Shown here: piece after piece, positions 35,069 to 45,813 of the stretch
Layout of the letters: every line of letters starts with the position of its first letter
How positions within the stretch are numbered: the stretch's first letter is position 1
Assembly: GCF_900100195.1 (NCBI RefSeq)
Contig: NZ_FNES01000011.1
Span: 62,001-126,000 of the forward strand
Reading direction: 5' to 3'
Source: Billgrantia gudaonensis
Lineage (GTDB): Bacteria; Pseudomonadota; Gammaproteobacteria; Pseudomonadales; Halomonadaceae
Length of the DNA stretch: 64,000 nucleotides
Made by a program: the position numbers and the translations under genes
Notes under the pieces: generated by a model
What the model was told of the DNA's origin: nothing
Seen by the model: only the letters and a program-made list of their open reading frames with translations
The model's database searches: none

Positions 35069-36815
35069 CTCGCCCACCCCCCGGCAGCGGCTGGCCCGCT
35101 GCCTCGCCCCCCAACGCTGGTGGCTGCGCGGTGCGTTGCTGCTGGCGCTGGGGGGTGCCGTGCTACTGGTCGCTCAGAGCTGGCTTCTGGCGGCTCTGTT
35201 CTCCCGCTGGCTGCTGGCCTGGCAGGGGGAGGCGGCGCCGACGCTGCCCGCTCCCTGGTGGCTGGCGGCTCTGGCTACCTGCCTGGTGCTGCGTCCGTTG
35301 TTGCATGCCGGGCGCGAGGCGCTCTCCCGCCGAGCCAGTCGAAATGCACGGGCCGCACTGCGCCTCGAGCTGCTGGAGCGATTGGGCCAGCTGGGGCCTT
35401 TGCGGCGCCGCTTCGGTAGCGACGGCGCCCTGGGCGCCCAAGTGCTGGAGCAGGTCGACGCACTGGACGGCTATGTCAGCCGCTACCAAGTGCAGAGCCG
35501 CCTGGCGGTGTTGGTGCCACTGCTGCTCGGCGTGGCGATCGCCCTGCACAGCCGGCTGGCCGCCGCCCTGATGCTGATGACCGCGCCCCTTGTGCCTCTG
35601 TTCATGGTGCTGGTGGGACGCGCCGCCGCCGGTGCTAGTCGCCGCCAGCTGGATACTCAGGCCCGCCTCGGCGGCCACTTTCTCGATCTGGTGCGCGGCA
35701 TGGGCACCCTGCAGCGACTGGGCGCTGCCGCCCAGGCTTCCCGTCGCATTGCCGCCGCCAGCGAGGCCTACCGGGAGCGCACCATGGGGGTATTGCGCCT
35801 GGCCTTTCTTTCCAGCGCCGTGCTGGAGTTCTTCTCCGCGCTGGCCATCGCCCTGGTGGCACTCTACCTGGGGCTTGGCCTGCTGGGGGTCTTGCCCTGG
35901 GCCAAGGGCGAGGTGCCGGTGAGCTACCCGTCGGCGTTGTTCATCCTGCTGCTGGCCCCGGAGTTCTACGCCCCGCTGCGCCAGCTGGGCGCCGACTACC
36001 ATGCCAGGGCCGAGGCCGAGGGTGCCATGCGGGAGCTCGCCCCACTGCTCGAGAGCCGTCCCTGGCGGCCCGCCGACCGGGTTGCCCTGGCCGACACCGC
36101 GGCTCCACCGAGACTGGCGTGTCGCAACTTGGCCGTGGCCGGTGACGCTGGCCGCCGGCGCCTGGCACCGCTGGATCTGGACCTGGCCCCCGGAGAGCGC
36201 CTGCTGGTGCAGGGCGAGAGCGGCAGCGGCAAGTCCAGCCTGCTCGAAGCATTGCTGGGGTTTGCGCCCTATGAGGGCTCGTTGGCCGTCGACGGCCATG
36301 AGCTGGCCGAACTCGAGCGCGAGGCCTGGCAACGCCGGCTGGGCTATCTGGGCCAGCAGCCGCCGGTACTGCGCGGCAGCGTGGCCGACAACCTGCGCCT
36401 GTCCGCCCCCGAGGCTGGCGATAGCGAACTGGTCGCCGTGCTGGATCAGGTCGAGTTGTGGCCGCTGCTGGCGGCCCGTCAGGGGCTTGCCACGCTGCTG
36501 GGTGAGCGCGGACGCGGGCTCTCCGGCGGCCAGTTGCAGCGCCTCGCCCTGGCCCAGTTGCTGCTGCGCGAGGCGCCGCTGTGGCTGTTCGACGAGGCCA
36601 CCGCCCACCTCGACCTGGACGCCGCCCGACGTCTGAACGGCTTGATCGAGCGGCTCAGCCGCGGGCGCAGCGTGATCCTGGTCAGCCATGAGGCCGATGG
36701 CCTCGAGTGGGTGGATCGCCGCCTGGTCTTGGGGACGGCCGCCTTGCGACAGGAGCGCCGGAAAGAGGAGTGGCGAGAAGAGATGCGCGAGGAAATGCCG
36801 TCATGTCAGAGCTGA
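35052..36815 (+). CDS. cydD: ABC exporter CydD (cysteine/glutathione, bd assembly)
   Basis: One half of the CydDC heterodimer, which exports reduced thiols to the periplasm and is required to assemble cytochrome bd. The 587-residue protein has six hydrophobic segments, then an ATPase with Walker A GESGSGKSSLLE (K394), signature LSGGQLQRLALAQLL and Walker B LWLFDEATAHLD. ATG 35052 lies within cydX; the residues upstream in this frame are cydX antiframe. It overlaps cydC by 13 bp. Confidence 0.92.
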   Translation: MTAATDSPTPRQRLARCLAPQRWWLRGALLLALGGAVLLVAQSWLLAALFSRWLLAWQGEAAPTLPAPWWLAALATCLVLRPLLHAGREALSRRASRNARAALRLELLERLGQLGPLRRRFGSDGALGAQVLEQVDALDGYVSRYQVQSRLAVLVPLLLGVAIALHSRLAAALMLMTAPLVPLFMVLVGRAAAGASRRQLDTQARLGGHFLDLVRGMGTLQRLGAAAQASRRIAAASEAYRERTMGVLRLAFLSSAVLEFFSALAIALVALYLGLGLLGVLPWAKGEVPVSYPSALFILLLAPEFYAPLRQLGADYHARAEAEGAMRELAPLLESRPWRPADRVALADTAAPPRLACRNLAVAGDAGRRRLAPLDLDLAPGERLLVQGESGSGKSSLLEALLGFAPYEGSLAVDGHELAELEREAWQRRLGYLGQQPPVLRGSVADNLRLSAPEAGDSELVAVLDQVELWPLLAARQGLATLLGERGRGLSGGQLQRLALAQLLLREAPLWLFDEATAHLDLDAARRLNGLIERLSRGRSVILVSHEADGLEWVDRRLVLGTAALRQERRKEEWREEMREEMPSCQS

Positions 36816-38524
36816 AATCCGCCCCCGCCATTCGCTTGCGAGACCTGTTGCGGCTGCGCCGTGGCGGCTGGTCGCTGGCCTTCGTCATCGGTGCCGCCAC
36901 CCTGCTGGCCGTGGTGGCCCTGCTGGCCATCTCCGGGTGGTTCATCACTGCCGCTGCAGCGGCTGGGGTGGCCTCCATGGCCCTGCTGGGCTTCGACTAC
37001 TTCCGCCCGGCGGCGCTGATCCGCCTGTGCGCCATCGTGCGTACCGTCGGGCGTTACGGCGAGCGTCTGGCCTCGCACCACGCTGCCCTGGGGCTGCTCA
37101 AGGATCTGCGCTGTCGGTTGTTCGACGCCCTGGGGCGCCGAACTCCCGGCGCTGCCCAGATCTCGACCGCGACGGGCAGTGCGGCCACCATGCATCGCCT
37201 GGTCACCGACATCGACCAGCTCGACCGCTTCGTGCTCAGCGCCTTGCTGCCCTGGGGCTGGGCAGGGCTGCTGTCGCTTGCGGTAATGGGGGCGCTGGCC
37301 TGGCTCGATCCGACCCTGCTGCTGGCAGCGATGCCCGGGCTGTTGATGGCCTGGCTGGGATTGCCGCTATTGACCCTTTGGCAGGGAAGCCGGCTGGCAC
37401 GGTACGACGCCGAGCTCGGGGAAGCGCGTCGCGAGGCGCTGGTGGAGCCCTTGGCGGCGATCACTCCACTGCTGCTGTGGGGACGCTGGGGAGACGTCCA
37501 CCGCCGCGTGGCGGAGCACGATCGGCGCTGTCTCGATCACCAGGAGCGTCAGCGGCGGCTAGCCAGCCTGGTGGGGGCCTTGCAGCAGGTGGCGCTGGGG
37601 ATGTCCATCGTGAGCGTGCTGTGGTGGGGCGTGTCGCGGCTGTCTGAGTCGGGGCTTTCGGTGGCGCTGCTGCTCGCGGTGGTAATGGTGCTGCTCGGCC
37701 TGGGCGAGATCCTCGCCCCCTTGGCGGTCAGTTTCGTCTCTCTCGGCGCCAGCCTTGCCGCCAGGGATCGGCTCAACGCCTTGGTGGCAGACCCGCGAGG
37801 TGTGTCGGCATCCACGCCAGCCGTGGCCGGCACTCCCTCGTCGCCCCTGTCTCTTGAGCTTGACGGCATCAGCGCCCGGATACCAGGGGCGTTGAACGGC
37901 CCCGAGGGCGTCAGTCTGAAGCTCCGTGCCGGCGAGGTGCTCTGCGTGCGCGGCCCTTCCGGGTGCGGGAAGTCAACCCTGCTGCAGGTTCTGGCCGGCG
38001 AGTTGGCCCCCTCGGCCGGGGAGTGTCGGCTCAATGATCGAAAGCTGAACGAGTGGCGCTTGAACGAGGTGATTGGTTACCTGCCTCAGCAGTGGGACCT
38101 GTTCGATATGAGCCTGGCCGCGAACCTGCGCCTGGGCAACGGCGAGGCCAGCGACGACATGTTATGGCAGATGCTCGACGAGTTGGCGCTTGGGGAGTGG
38201 GTGCGCCGTTTGCCTCAGGGGCTGGACACGCCGCTGGGAGAGTACGGAGCGGCGGTCTCAGGCGGCCAGGCGCGCCGCATCGCCCTGGCCCGGCTGTTGC
38301 TGGCGCGCCGGCCGCTCCTGCTGCTTGATGAGCCCCTAGTCGGGTTGGATGCGGTGTGCCACGAGCGGGTGCTGGCAGCCGTACGGCGCCGCCAGGGCGA
38401 TGGGCCCCTGGTGGTGGTCTCGCACGTCCCGCTGGACCTGCCTGGCCTGCGGCTTCGCGAGCTGTGGCTGTCGGCCGAAGGTCGACCGGTGAAGGCGGGG
38501 GGTACGAGAGCAAGCCAGCGGTAG
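36803..38524 (+). CDS. cydC: ABC exporter CydC
   Basis: Second half of the CydDC exporter, 573 residues. The membrane part shows AVVALLAISGWFITAAAAAG and the CydC-typical FDYFRPAALIRLCAIVRTVG with the family's conserved arginine-rich loop VRTVGRYGERLASHHA. ATPase: Walker A GPSGCGKSTLLQ (K390), signature VSGGQARRIALARLL, Walker B PLLLLDEPLVGLD. ATG 36803 follows GAGGAA. Having cydDC directly behind cydABX ties the oxidase and its assembly factor into one transcript. Confidence 0.92.
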   Translation: MSELKSAPAIRLRDLLRLRRGGWSLAFVIGAATLLAVVALLAISGWFITAAAAAGVASMALLGFDYFRPAALIRLCAIVRTVGRYGERLASHHAALGLLKDLRCRLFDALGRRTPGAAQISTATGSAATMHRLVTDIDQLDRFVLSALLPWGWAGLLSLAVMGALAWLDPTLLLAAMPGLLMAWLGLPLLTLWQGSRLARYDAELGEARREALVEPLAAITPLLLWGRWGDVHRRVAEHDRRCLDHQERQRRLASLVGALQQVALGMSIVSVLWWGVSRLSESGLSVALLLAVVMVLLGLGEILAPLAVSFVSLGASLAARDRLNALVADPRGVSASTPAVAGTPSSPLSLELDGISARIPGALNGPEGVSLKLRAGEVLCVRGPSGCGKSTLLQVLAGELAPSAGECRLNDRKLNEWRLNEVIGYLPQQWDLFDMSLAANLRLGNGEASDDMLWQMLDELALGEWVRRLPQGLDTPLGEYGAAVSGGQARRIALARLLLARRPLLLLDEPLVGLDAVCHERVLAAVRRRQGDGPLVVVSHVPLDLPGLRLRELWLSAEGRPVKAGGTRASQR

Positions 38525-38573
38525 CTTCCTCACTGGCAACGTGTGGCTGGCGGTTGACCTTGGGCGAGGGGCG

Positions 38574-41304
<2,731 letters not shown>

Positions 41305-41360
41305 GCCGCTTTCCTCGTGTGCTGTTCGTGCGAGTCGCTGTTATGAGTATGGGATGGGCG

Positions 41361-41369
41361 ATCATAGCA
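41361..41369 (-). promoter_or_regulatory. extended -10 promoter element of fabY
   Basis: On the minus strand TGCTATGAT reads as an extended -10 (TG-N-TATGAT). It gives a leader of about 50 bases before the fabY ATG. No good -35 is visible. Confidence 0.45.
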
Positions 41370-41423
41370 CCCGGCTTGCCATGGCGTCATGGCCCTGGCT
41401 GGCTCGGCGATTGATGCTCAATC

Positions 41424-41439
41424 ATGAAACGAACGTTTG
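41424..41439. promoter_or_regulatory. PsrA/TetR-like operator palindrome
   Basis: The core GAAAC-GAAC-GTTTG (41426-41439) fits the Pseudomonas PsrA consensus G/C-AAAC-N2-4-GTTT-G/C, and extends to TGAAACG-AA-CGTTTGA. PsrA is a fatty-acid-responsive TetR regulator, so a site beside fabY makes sense. It is about 120 bp from the fabY start. Confidence 0.5.
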
Positions 41440-41501
41440 AAAATGGTTCCGCGTCGCGGTATCCTCCAGTTGCTGTTTGAGTCATATGTGTGGGTATCTG
41501 G

Positions 41502-41528
41502 GCGCCTCGTCATGAGGCGCTTTTTTTT
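41502..41528 (+). terminator. strong orphan rho-independent terminator
   Basis: GCGCCTC-GTCAT-GAGGCGC followed by eight T residues. It faces plus, but the only gene upstream (fabY) is on the minus strand, so it must end an unrecognised transcript starting after about 41305, possibly a small RNA, or protect the methyltransferase gene from antisense read-through. Confidence 0.85.
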
Positions 41529-41639
41529 CGCGATTCCGGTCACCCATGCCGCCTTGGTTCGATGGTGCCGGCGGGCCGGCTCGCGCACGGCATCGGGGGT
41601 GGTAGAATGGTCGGCCGTTCGTATCGGCGAGAGGGGCTC

Positions 41640-42329
41640 ATGCACGCCACGTCCCGCACCATCACTTCCAACCAGACCGGGCCGCACGAGGACCTGGCGC
41701 GCCGCGTGGCCAGGGCGTTGGCCCATCCTCTGCGCAAGCCGGTGGCCGATCATACCCGCGAGGCGTTCGCCCAGGCTCATGCCTGGCTGGCCGAGCGGCC
41801 CATGCCGCTGATTCTCGATGCCGGTTGCGGAGTGGGGCTCTCCACGCGGCGTCTCGCCGGACGCTTTGGCGACCATGCGGTGATCGGCGTGGACCGCAGT
41901 GCCCATCGGCTGGGACGCAACCATGGTGCGTTACCCGACAATGCGCTCCTGGTGCGTGCCGATCTGGTGGATTTCTGGCGCCTGGCGCTGGCGGCGGGCT
42001 GGCAGCCGGTACGCCACTACCTGCTCTATCCGAACCCTTATCCCAAGGCAGCGCAGCTCAAGATGCGCTGGCACGGCCATCCGGTGTTCCCGACGATCCT
42101 GGCGCTGGGGGGGCGGCTGGAGCTGCGTTCCAACTGGCGCCTCTACGTGGAGGAGTTCGCCCTGGCCCTTGCGCAGGCCAGCGGGGTGGCGGCCGCCGTG
42201 GAGCCGTGGCATCCGGCGGCGGGGAATGAACCGCTCACGCCCTTCGAGGCCAAGTACCATGCCAGCGGCCAGGCGCTGTGGCGACTGGTCGTCGACCTGC
42301 CCTACCCCCTGGCTCGCGAAGCCCGCTGA
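41640..42329 (+). CDS. TrmB-like SAM-dependent methyltransferase
   Basis: A 229-residue class I methyltransferase. SAM motif LILDAGCGVGLSTRRLA (residues ~60-76) and IGVDRSAHRL follow the TrmB pattern, and HYLLYPNPYPKAAQLK corresponds to the PDPWPK catalytic loop of tRNA (guanine-46-N7) methyltransferases. The loop is altered (PNPYPK) and the protein differs from canonical TrmB, so it may be a paralog acting on another base or RNA. ATG 41640 follows GAGAGGGG. It precedes an SMR pump gene, without functional link. Confidence 0.75.
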   Translation: MHATSRTITSNQTGPHEDLARRVARALAHPLRKPVADHTREAFAQAHAWLAERPMPLILDAGCGVGLSTRRLAGRFGDHAVIGVDRSAHRLGRNHGALPDNALLVRADLVDFWRLALAAGWQPVRHYLLYPNPYPKAAQLKMRWHGHPVFPTILALGGRLELRSNWRLYVEEFALALAQASGVAAAVEPWHPAAGNEPLTPFEAKYHASGQALWRLVVDLPYPLAREAR

Positions 42330-42342
42330 CAATGGAGAAATG

Positions 42343-42678
42343 ATGGTGATCACCTACTTCTACCTGGCCCTTGCGATCGCTGCCGAAGTGGTCGGCACCA
42401 GCGCGCTCAAGGCGTCCGAGGGCTTTACCCGGCCGTGGCCGAGCCTGGTCGTGGTCATCGGCTATGGCCTGGCCTTCTTCCTGCTCAGCCTGGTGCTGCG
42501 CAGCCTGCCGGTGGGTATCGCCTACGCCATCTGGGCGGGGCTGGGCATCGTGCTGGTGACCGTGGCCGGCGTGTTGATCTATGGCGAGATGCCGGACCTT
42601 CCGGCGGTGGCAGGAATCGCCATGATCGTCGGCGGAGTGGTGGTGATTCAGCTCTTTTCCAAGGTGGCCGCGCATTGA
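42343..42678 (+). CDS. small multidrug resistance transporter, EmrE type
   Basis: A 111-residue, four-helix SMR protein exporting cationic toxicants by proton antiport. The essential glutamate is E15 in IAAEVVGTSALK; SEGFTRPWPSL and GIAYAIWAGLGIVLVTVAG follow EmrE closely, more than SugE/Gdx. Two adjacent ATGs at 42340 and 42343 are possible; the second sits five bases after GGAG and is preferred. Partners may be the quaternary amines a halophile handles, but the substrate is unknown. Confidence 0.88.
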   Translation: MVITYFYLALAIAAEVVGTSALKASEGFTRPWPSLVVVIGYGLAFFLLSLVLRSLPVGIAYAIWAGLGIVLVTVAGVLIYGEMPDLPAVAGIAMIVGGVVVIQLFSKVAAH

Positions 42679-42719
42679 GGCGCTGCGTGCCGGTCGACAT
42701 TCGTTCGAGGGTTTCCAAT

Positions 42720-44153
42720 ATGGCGTGCCGTCTGCTGCTCGCTGTGGTGCTGCTCTGGTTGCCGTTGGCGGCTCCGGCAGCGGGTTTCACGGAACTCGGC
42801 CGGCTTGCCGAGCGTGGTTTTCTGATCGGTGCCGAGGCGCGCCTGCTAGACAGCGGTGAGGTGCTGGGCAGTCTCGCACCGCAGCGCCAGCTGTCGCCGG
42901 CATCGGTATCCAAGCTCTACCTGGCCGCGGCGGCACTGGATCGTTGGGGGCCGCAGCACCGCTTCACCACGCGCCTGGTCAGCGATGCCGAACTGGATGC
43001 CGAGGGCAGGCTGCATGGCGATCTGGTGTTCGAAGGCAGCGGCGATCCAGGGTTGGCCACCGAGGACTTGTGGCGCCTGGCCCAGCGGCTCCACCAACGT
43101 GGTGTGCGCGAAGTGAACGGGCGGCTGGTGATCAGCCAGTGGCGTTTCGGCCCGGTGGCCTGCCTCACCACGGATCGCTGCGAGGGGCGCGAGCGCGTGG
43201 CCAACACCTACAGTGCGCTGCTCTCGGCGGCAGGCATCAACCACGGCAACTGGTGCGTCAACGTGGCGCCGGGACGCGAAGCGCAGGCGCCGGCACGGGT
43301 GACCCACTGCGACGGCCAGGCTTCCCTCGTCACGGTCGACAACCAGGTCATCACGCTGGCCGCCGGCGGGGCGACGGCGCTCGACGCCGAGCGGGTCACC
43401 CGCGACGGCGAGGATGTGATGGTGCTGCGCGGCACCATCGCTGGGGATGCCGCTCCCCGCGACGTTTACCGTACCAGCGGCGACCCCGCGGAACAGACGG
43501 CGCGGACCTTGGCGGCGATGCTCGATCAGGTCGGCATCGCCGTGCAGGGCATTCATGCCACCACCATCGAGCCGCCTTCGGCCAGCGCCGATACCTTGGC
43601 AGCCGTGGAGGGGCGGCCACTGCAGGCGTTGCTGCTCGATACCCTGCACTACTCGAACAACTTCATGGCCGATATGCTGACGCTGGGGCTGGCCGATACG
43701 CCGCGCCCCACGCTGCTCGACGGAGCCGAGGCCATCGAGCATTTCGTGGCGGGGATCCCCGACCATGGGCCGCTGGACCTGCGTAGCGGTAGCGGCCTGA
43801 CCCCCGAGAGCCGCACCTCGGCTCGTGGCGTCAATGCGCTGCTCGCCAGTCTCTTCCACCGGCCTTCCCTGTTTCCGGCCTTCGTGGGGAGCCTGCAGAC
43901 ACCGAGCAACGGCGTGATGCGTTTCTTGCGACGCGGCTCGCCGGTCTTCCAGAACCGTGTGATGCTCAAGACCGGCACGCTCAACCAGCCGGTGGCGGTG
44001 CGCGCCGTAGGAGGGTATTTCCGAACCCGAACGGGCCGTTGGGGCGTGTTCAGCGCGCTAGTCAATGGCACCGCGACCACGCCATGGCTCAACTGGACCC
44101 AGGTGCTGGATCCGCTGACCGAGGATATCGAACGCATGATCGAGACCAACTGA
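42720..44153 (+). CDS. dacB: D-alanyl-D-alanine carboxypeptidase/endopeptidase (PBP4)
   Basis: Periplasmic class-C low-molecular-mass penicillin-binding protein that trims and cleaves peptidoglycan crosslinks, 477 residues. The signal peptide MACRLLLAVVLLWLPLAAPA is followed by SVSK (S62, K65), the SxN motif in HYSNNFMADM and KTG in LKTGTLNQPV, with the ~160-residue insertion domain of S13 peptidases between the first two. Start at ATG 42720, GAGGG nine bases upstream. It is followed by dgkA at 13 bp. Confidence 0.92.
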   Translation: MACRLLLAVVLLWLPLAAPAAGFTELGRLAERGFLIGAEARLLDSGEVLGSLAPQRQLSPASVSKLYLAAAALDRWGPQHRFTTRLVSDAELDAEGRLHGDLVFEGSGDPGLATEDLWRLAQRLHQRGVREVNGRLVISQWRFGPVACLTTDRCEGRERVANTYSALLSAAGINHGNWCVNVAPGREAQAPARVTHCDGQASLVTVDNQVITLAAGGATALDAERVTRDGEDVMVLRGTIAGDAAPRDVYRTSGDPAEQTARTLAAMLDQVGIAVQGIHATTIEPPSASADTLAAVEGRPLQALLLDTLHYSNNFMADMLTLGLADTPRPTLLDGAEAIEHFVAGIPDHGPLDLRSGSGLTPESRTSARGVNALLASLFHRPSLFPAFVGSLQTPSNGVMRFLRRGSPVFQNRVMLKTGTLNQPVAVRAVGGYFRTRTGRWGVFSALVNGTATTPWLNWTQVLDPLTEDIERMIETN

Positions 44154-44166
44154 GAAGGACGCTCCG

Positions 44167-44538
44167 ATGAAGCCCGCACACACCGGCTGGCGCCATCTGG
44201 TTCACTCCACGCACTATTCGCTCAAGGGGCTGCGCGCCGCCTTCTGCCACGAGTCCGCCTTTCGCCAGGAACTGCTGATCTGCGTGCTGCTGCTGCCGTT
44301 GGCGCTGTGGCTCGGTCAGGGCCCGCTGGAGTGGGTGCTGTTGATCGGCAGCTGTCTGCTGGTGCTCATCGTGGAGCTCGTCAACAGTGCCATCGAGAGC
44401 GTGGTCGATCGGATCGGGGTCGAGCCCCACGAGCTCTCGGGACGGGCCAAGGATCTCGGCTCGGCGGCGGTCATGCTGACGCTGCTGTTGGCGGCGCTGA
44501 CTTGGGGGTTGCTCGTCTGGCAGAAGTTTTTCAGTTGA
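44167..44538 (+). CDS. dgkA: diacylglycerol kinase
   Basis: Integral membrane kinase that recycles diacylglycerol from membrane-derived oligosaccharide synthesis to phosphatidic acid, 123 residues with three helices. The active-site region VELVNSAIESVVDRIG and HELSGRAKDLGSAAV are intact, as is the N-terminal STHYSLKGLRAAFCHESAFRQE (with the amphipathic surface helix). ATG 44167 lies 13 bp after dacB, likely cotranscribed. Confidence 0.94.
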   Translation: MKPAHTGWRHLVHSTHYSLKGLRAAFCHESAFRQELLICVLLLPLALWLGQGPLEWVLLIGSCLLVLIVELVNSAIESVVDRIGVEPHELSGRAKDLGSAAVMLTLLLAALTWGLLVWQKFFS

Positions 44539-44691
44539 GTTCTGCCTGGATCTGCCTTGCTCGCTGGCGCGTACGGCATCGCCAAGACCGGGAGTTGGAA
44601 TGTCGGCGCGTTCGCGAGATCGATGACTGGCTGATGCCGAACTGGACGAATGTCGCCTGGGCTGAAATATCTCCAGTGTTAGTTATCTTGG

Positions 44692-45723
44692 TTAGGCAGG
44701 TTGGGTGTCGCAGGTCACCATGGCCTTGATGACACCGGTAGCCGGATTGCACCACTGGGGCATCAAGGTGGGTAACTTCTCAAGCGGGCCGCGGTGGGTG
44801 ATCATCGCCGTGGGTTGGAGTTCACCGCTTTCGATGAGGCGCGTAACGGTTTCGAAGTCTTCGCGGGTGGCGTTGCGACTGCCGAGCAATGTAAGTTCTT
44901 TTTTATGGAAATCAGGGTCGTTGAAGGTGATATCGGCCTTGACTACGCTGACCAAGACATAACGCGCTCCATGCCCGGCCAGAGTGAAGCCGCGGTTCAT
45001 GGCGGCGGGATTGCCGGTCGCATCGAACACCACGTCAGCCAGCGCGCCGTCGTTATGGTGGGCGATACGGGCTTCCAGATCATCCTCCAGCGCATGCAGG
45101 ATGCCATCGGCGCCCAGCATGTCTCGGCAGAAGGCCAGTCGGTCGCGGTTGGTATCGACGACGAGTGTGCGTGCGCCACGGGCTCTGGCAATCTGCAGGA
45201 TACCCATGCCGATCGGCCCTGCGCCCACAATGACGGCGAGTTCATCCGTGCTGGTAGCGCTTCGGCGTACGGCATGGGCGCCGATCGCCAGGCATTCCAC
45301 CAATGCGAGCTGTTCCGAGTCGAGCTTCCGGGAAGTCACTAGGTGCTCGGCCGGCACGCTGAGATAATCCGCCATACCACCGTCACGGTGCACGCCGATG
45401 ACCTGCATGTTCTGGCAGCAGTTGGTCTTGCCGTGACGGCAGGCCCGGCACTCGCCGCAATGCAGGTAGGGGATCACGTAGGCGCGCTGGCCAATCAGTT
45501 CGGGATCGATGCCGTCGCCAACGGCAACGATATCGCCGGACAATTCGTGCCCCAGTACGCGTGGATAGTCGAAATAGGGCTGGTTTCCGCCATAGGCATG
45601 GATGTCGGTTCCGCAAATGCCCACCCGGCGAATGCGGATCATCGCTTCTCCGACAGCACACGATGGTGTGGGTACATCACGCAGCTCCATGTGATGCGGG
45701 TGCGTACAGACTAGGGTCTTCAT
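44692..45723 (-). CDS. zinc-dependent sugar/alcohol dehydrogenase (LgoD-like)
   Basis: Medium-chain NAD(P)-dependent dehydrogenase, 343 residues. Catalytic zinc ligands are in GICGTDIH and GHELSG; the structural zinc site is CGECRACRHGKTNCC; the Rossmann motif is VIVGAGPIGMGILQ. It resembles L-galactonate-5-dehydrogenase and related sugar-acid dehydrogenases. It closes the minus-strand sugar operon after the ABC transporter, separated from the binding protein gene by a 90-bp gap with a stem-loop. A step on an L-fuconate-derived or alternative sugar acid is likely; the exact reaction is not certain. Confidence 0.82.
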   Translation of the reverse strand: MKTLVCTHPHHMELRDVPTPSCAVGEAMIRIRRVGICGTDIHAYGGNQPYFDYPRVLGHELSGDIVAVGDGIDPELIGQRAYVIPYLHCGECRACRHGKTNCCQNMQVIGVHRDGGMADYLSVPAEHLVTSRKLDSEQLALVECLAIGAHAVRRSATSTDELAVIVGAGPIGMGILQIARARGARTLVVDTNRDRLAFCRDMLGADGILHALEDDLEARIAHHNDGALADVVFDATGNPAAMNRGFTLAGHGARYVLVSVVKADITFNDPDFHKKELTLLGSRNATREDFETVTRLIESGELQPTAMITHRGPLEKLPTLMPQWCNPATGVIKAMVTCDTQPA

Positions 45724-45747
45724 AGGGCCAGGACTCTCCGAAAGGGG

Positions 45748-45791
45748 CAGGCGTCGGGCGGGCTGGTCTCGAGCCCACCAGGCGACGCCTG
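45748..45791 (-). promoter_or_regulatory. stem-loop between the sugar-binding protein and dehydrogenase genes
   Basis: CAGGCGTCG (45748-45756) pairs with CGACGCCTG (45783-45791). In operons with a binding protein such intergenic hairpins stabilise the highly expressed upstream message; that role is inferred here. Confidence 0.45.
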
Positions 45792-45813
45792 GCCTTATGA
45801 CAAGGCGGGCGTA

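Larger units (their letters stand above)
41305..41639. other. 335-bp region between fabY and the TrmB-like gene
   Basis: No protein gene is seen. It carries the fabY promoter (minus), a PsrA/TetR-like palindrome at 41424-41439, a strong plus-strand terminator at 41502-41528 that belongs to no gene in the window, and a possible -10 TAGAAT (41603-41608) for the methyltransferase. Confidence 0.55.

Noticed and set aside
41424-41480. 18-codon plus-strand frame starting MKRTFENG, reminiscent of ribosomal protein L34 (MKRTFQPS)
   Set aside because: Only the first five residues agree, the frame stops too early, it has no Shine-Dalgarno, and L34 belongs beside rnpA/dnaA.
44539-44691. Possible remnant of a small DUF1127-like gene after dgkA
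   Set aside because: A short frame reading ARWRVRHRQDRELECRR looks vaguely like the arginine-rich motif, but there is no start, no ribosome site and the rest does not fit.
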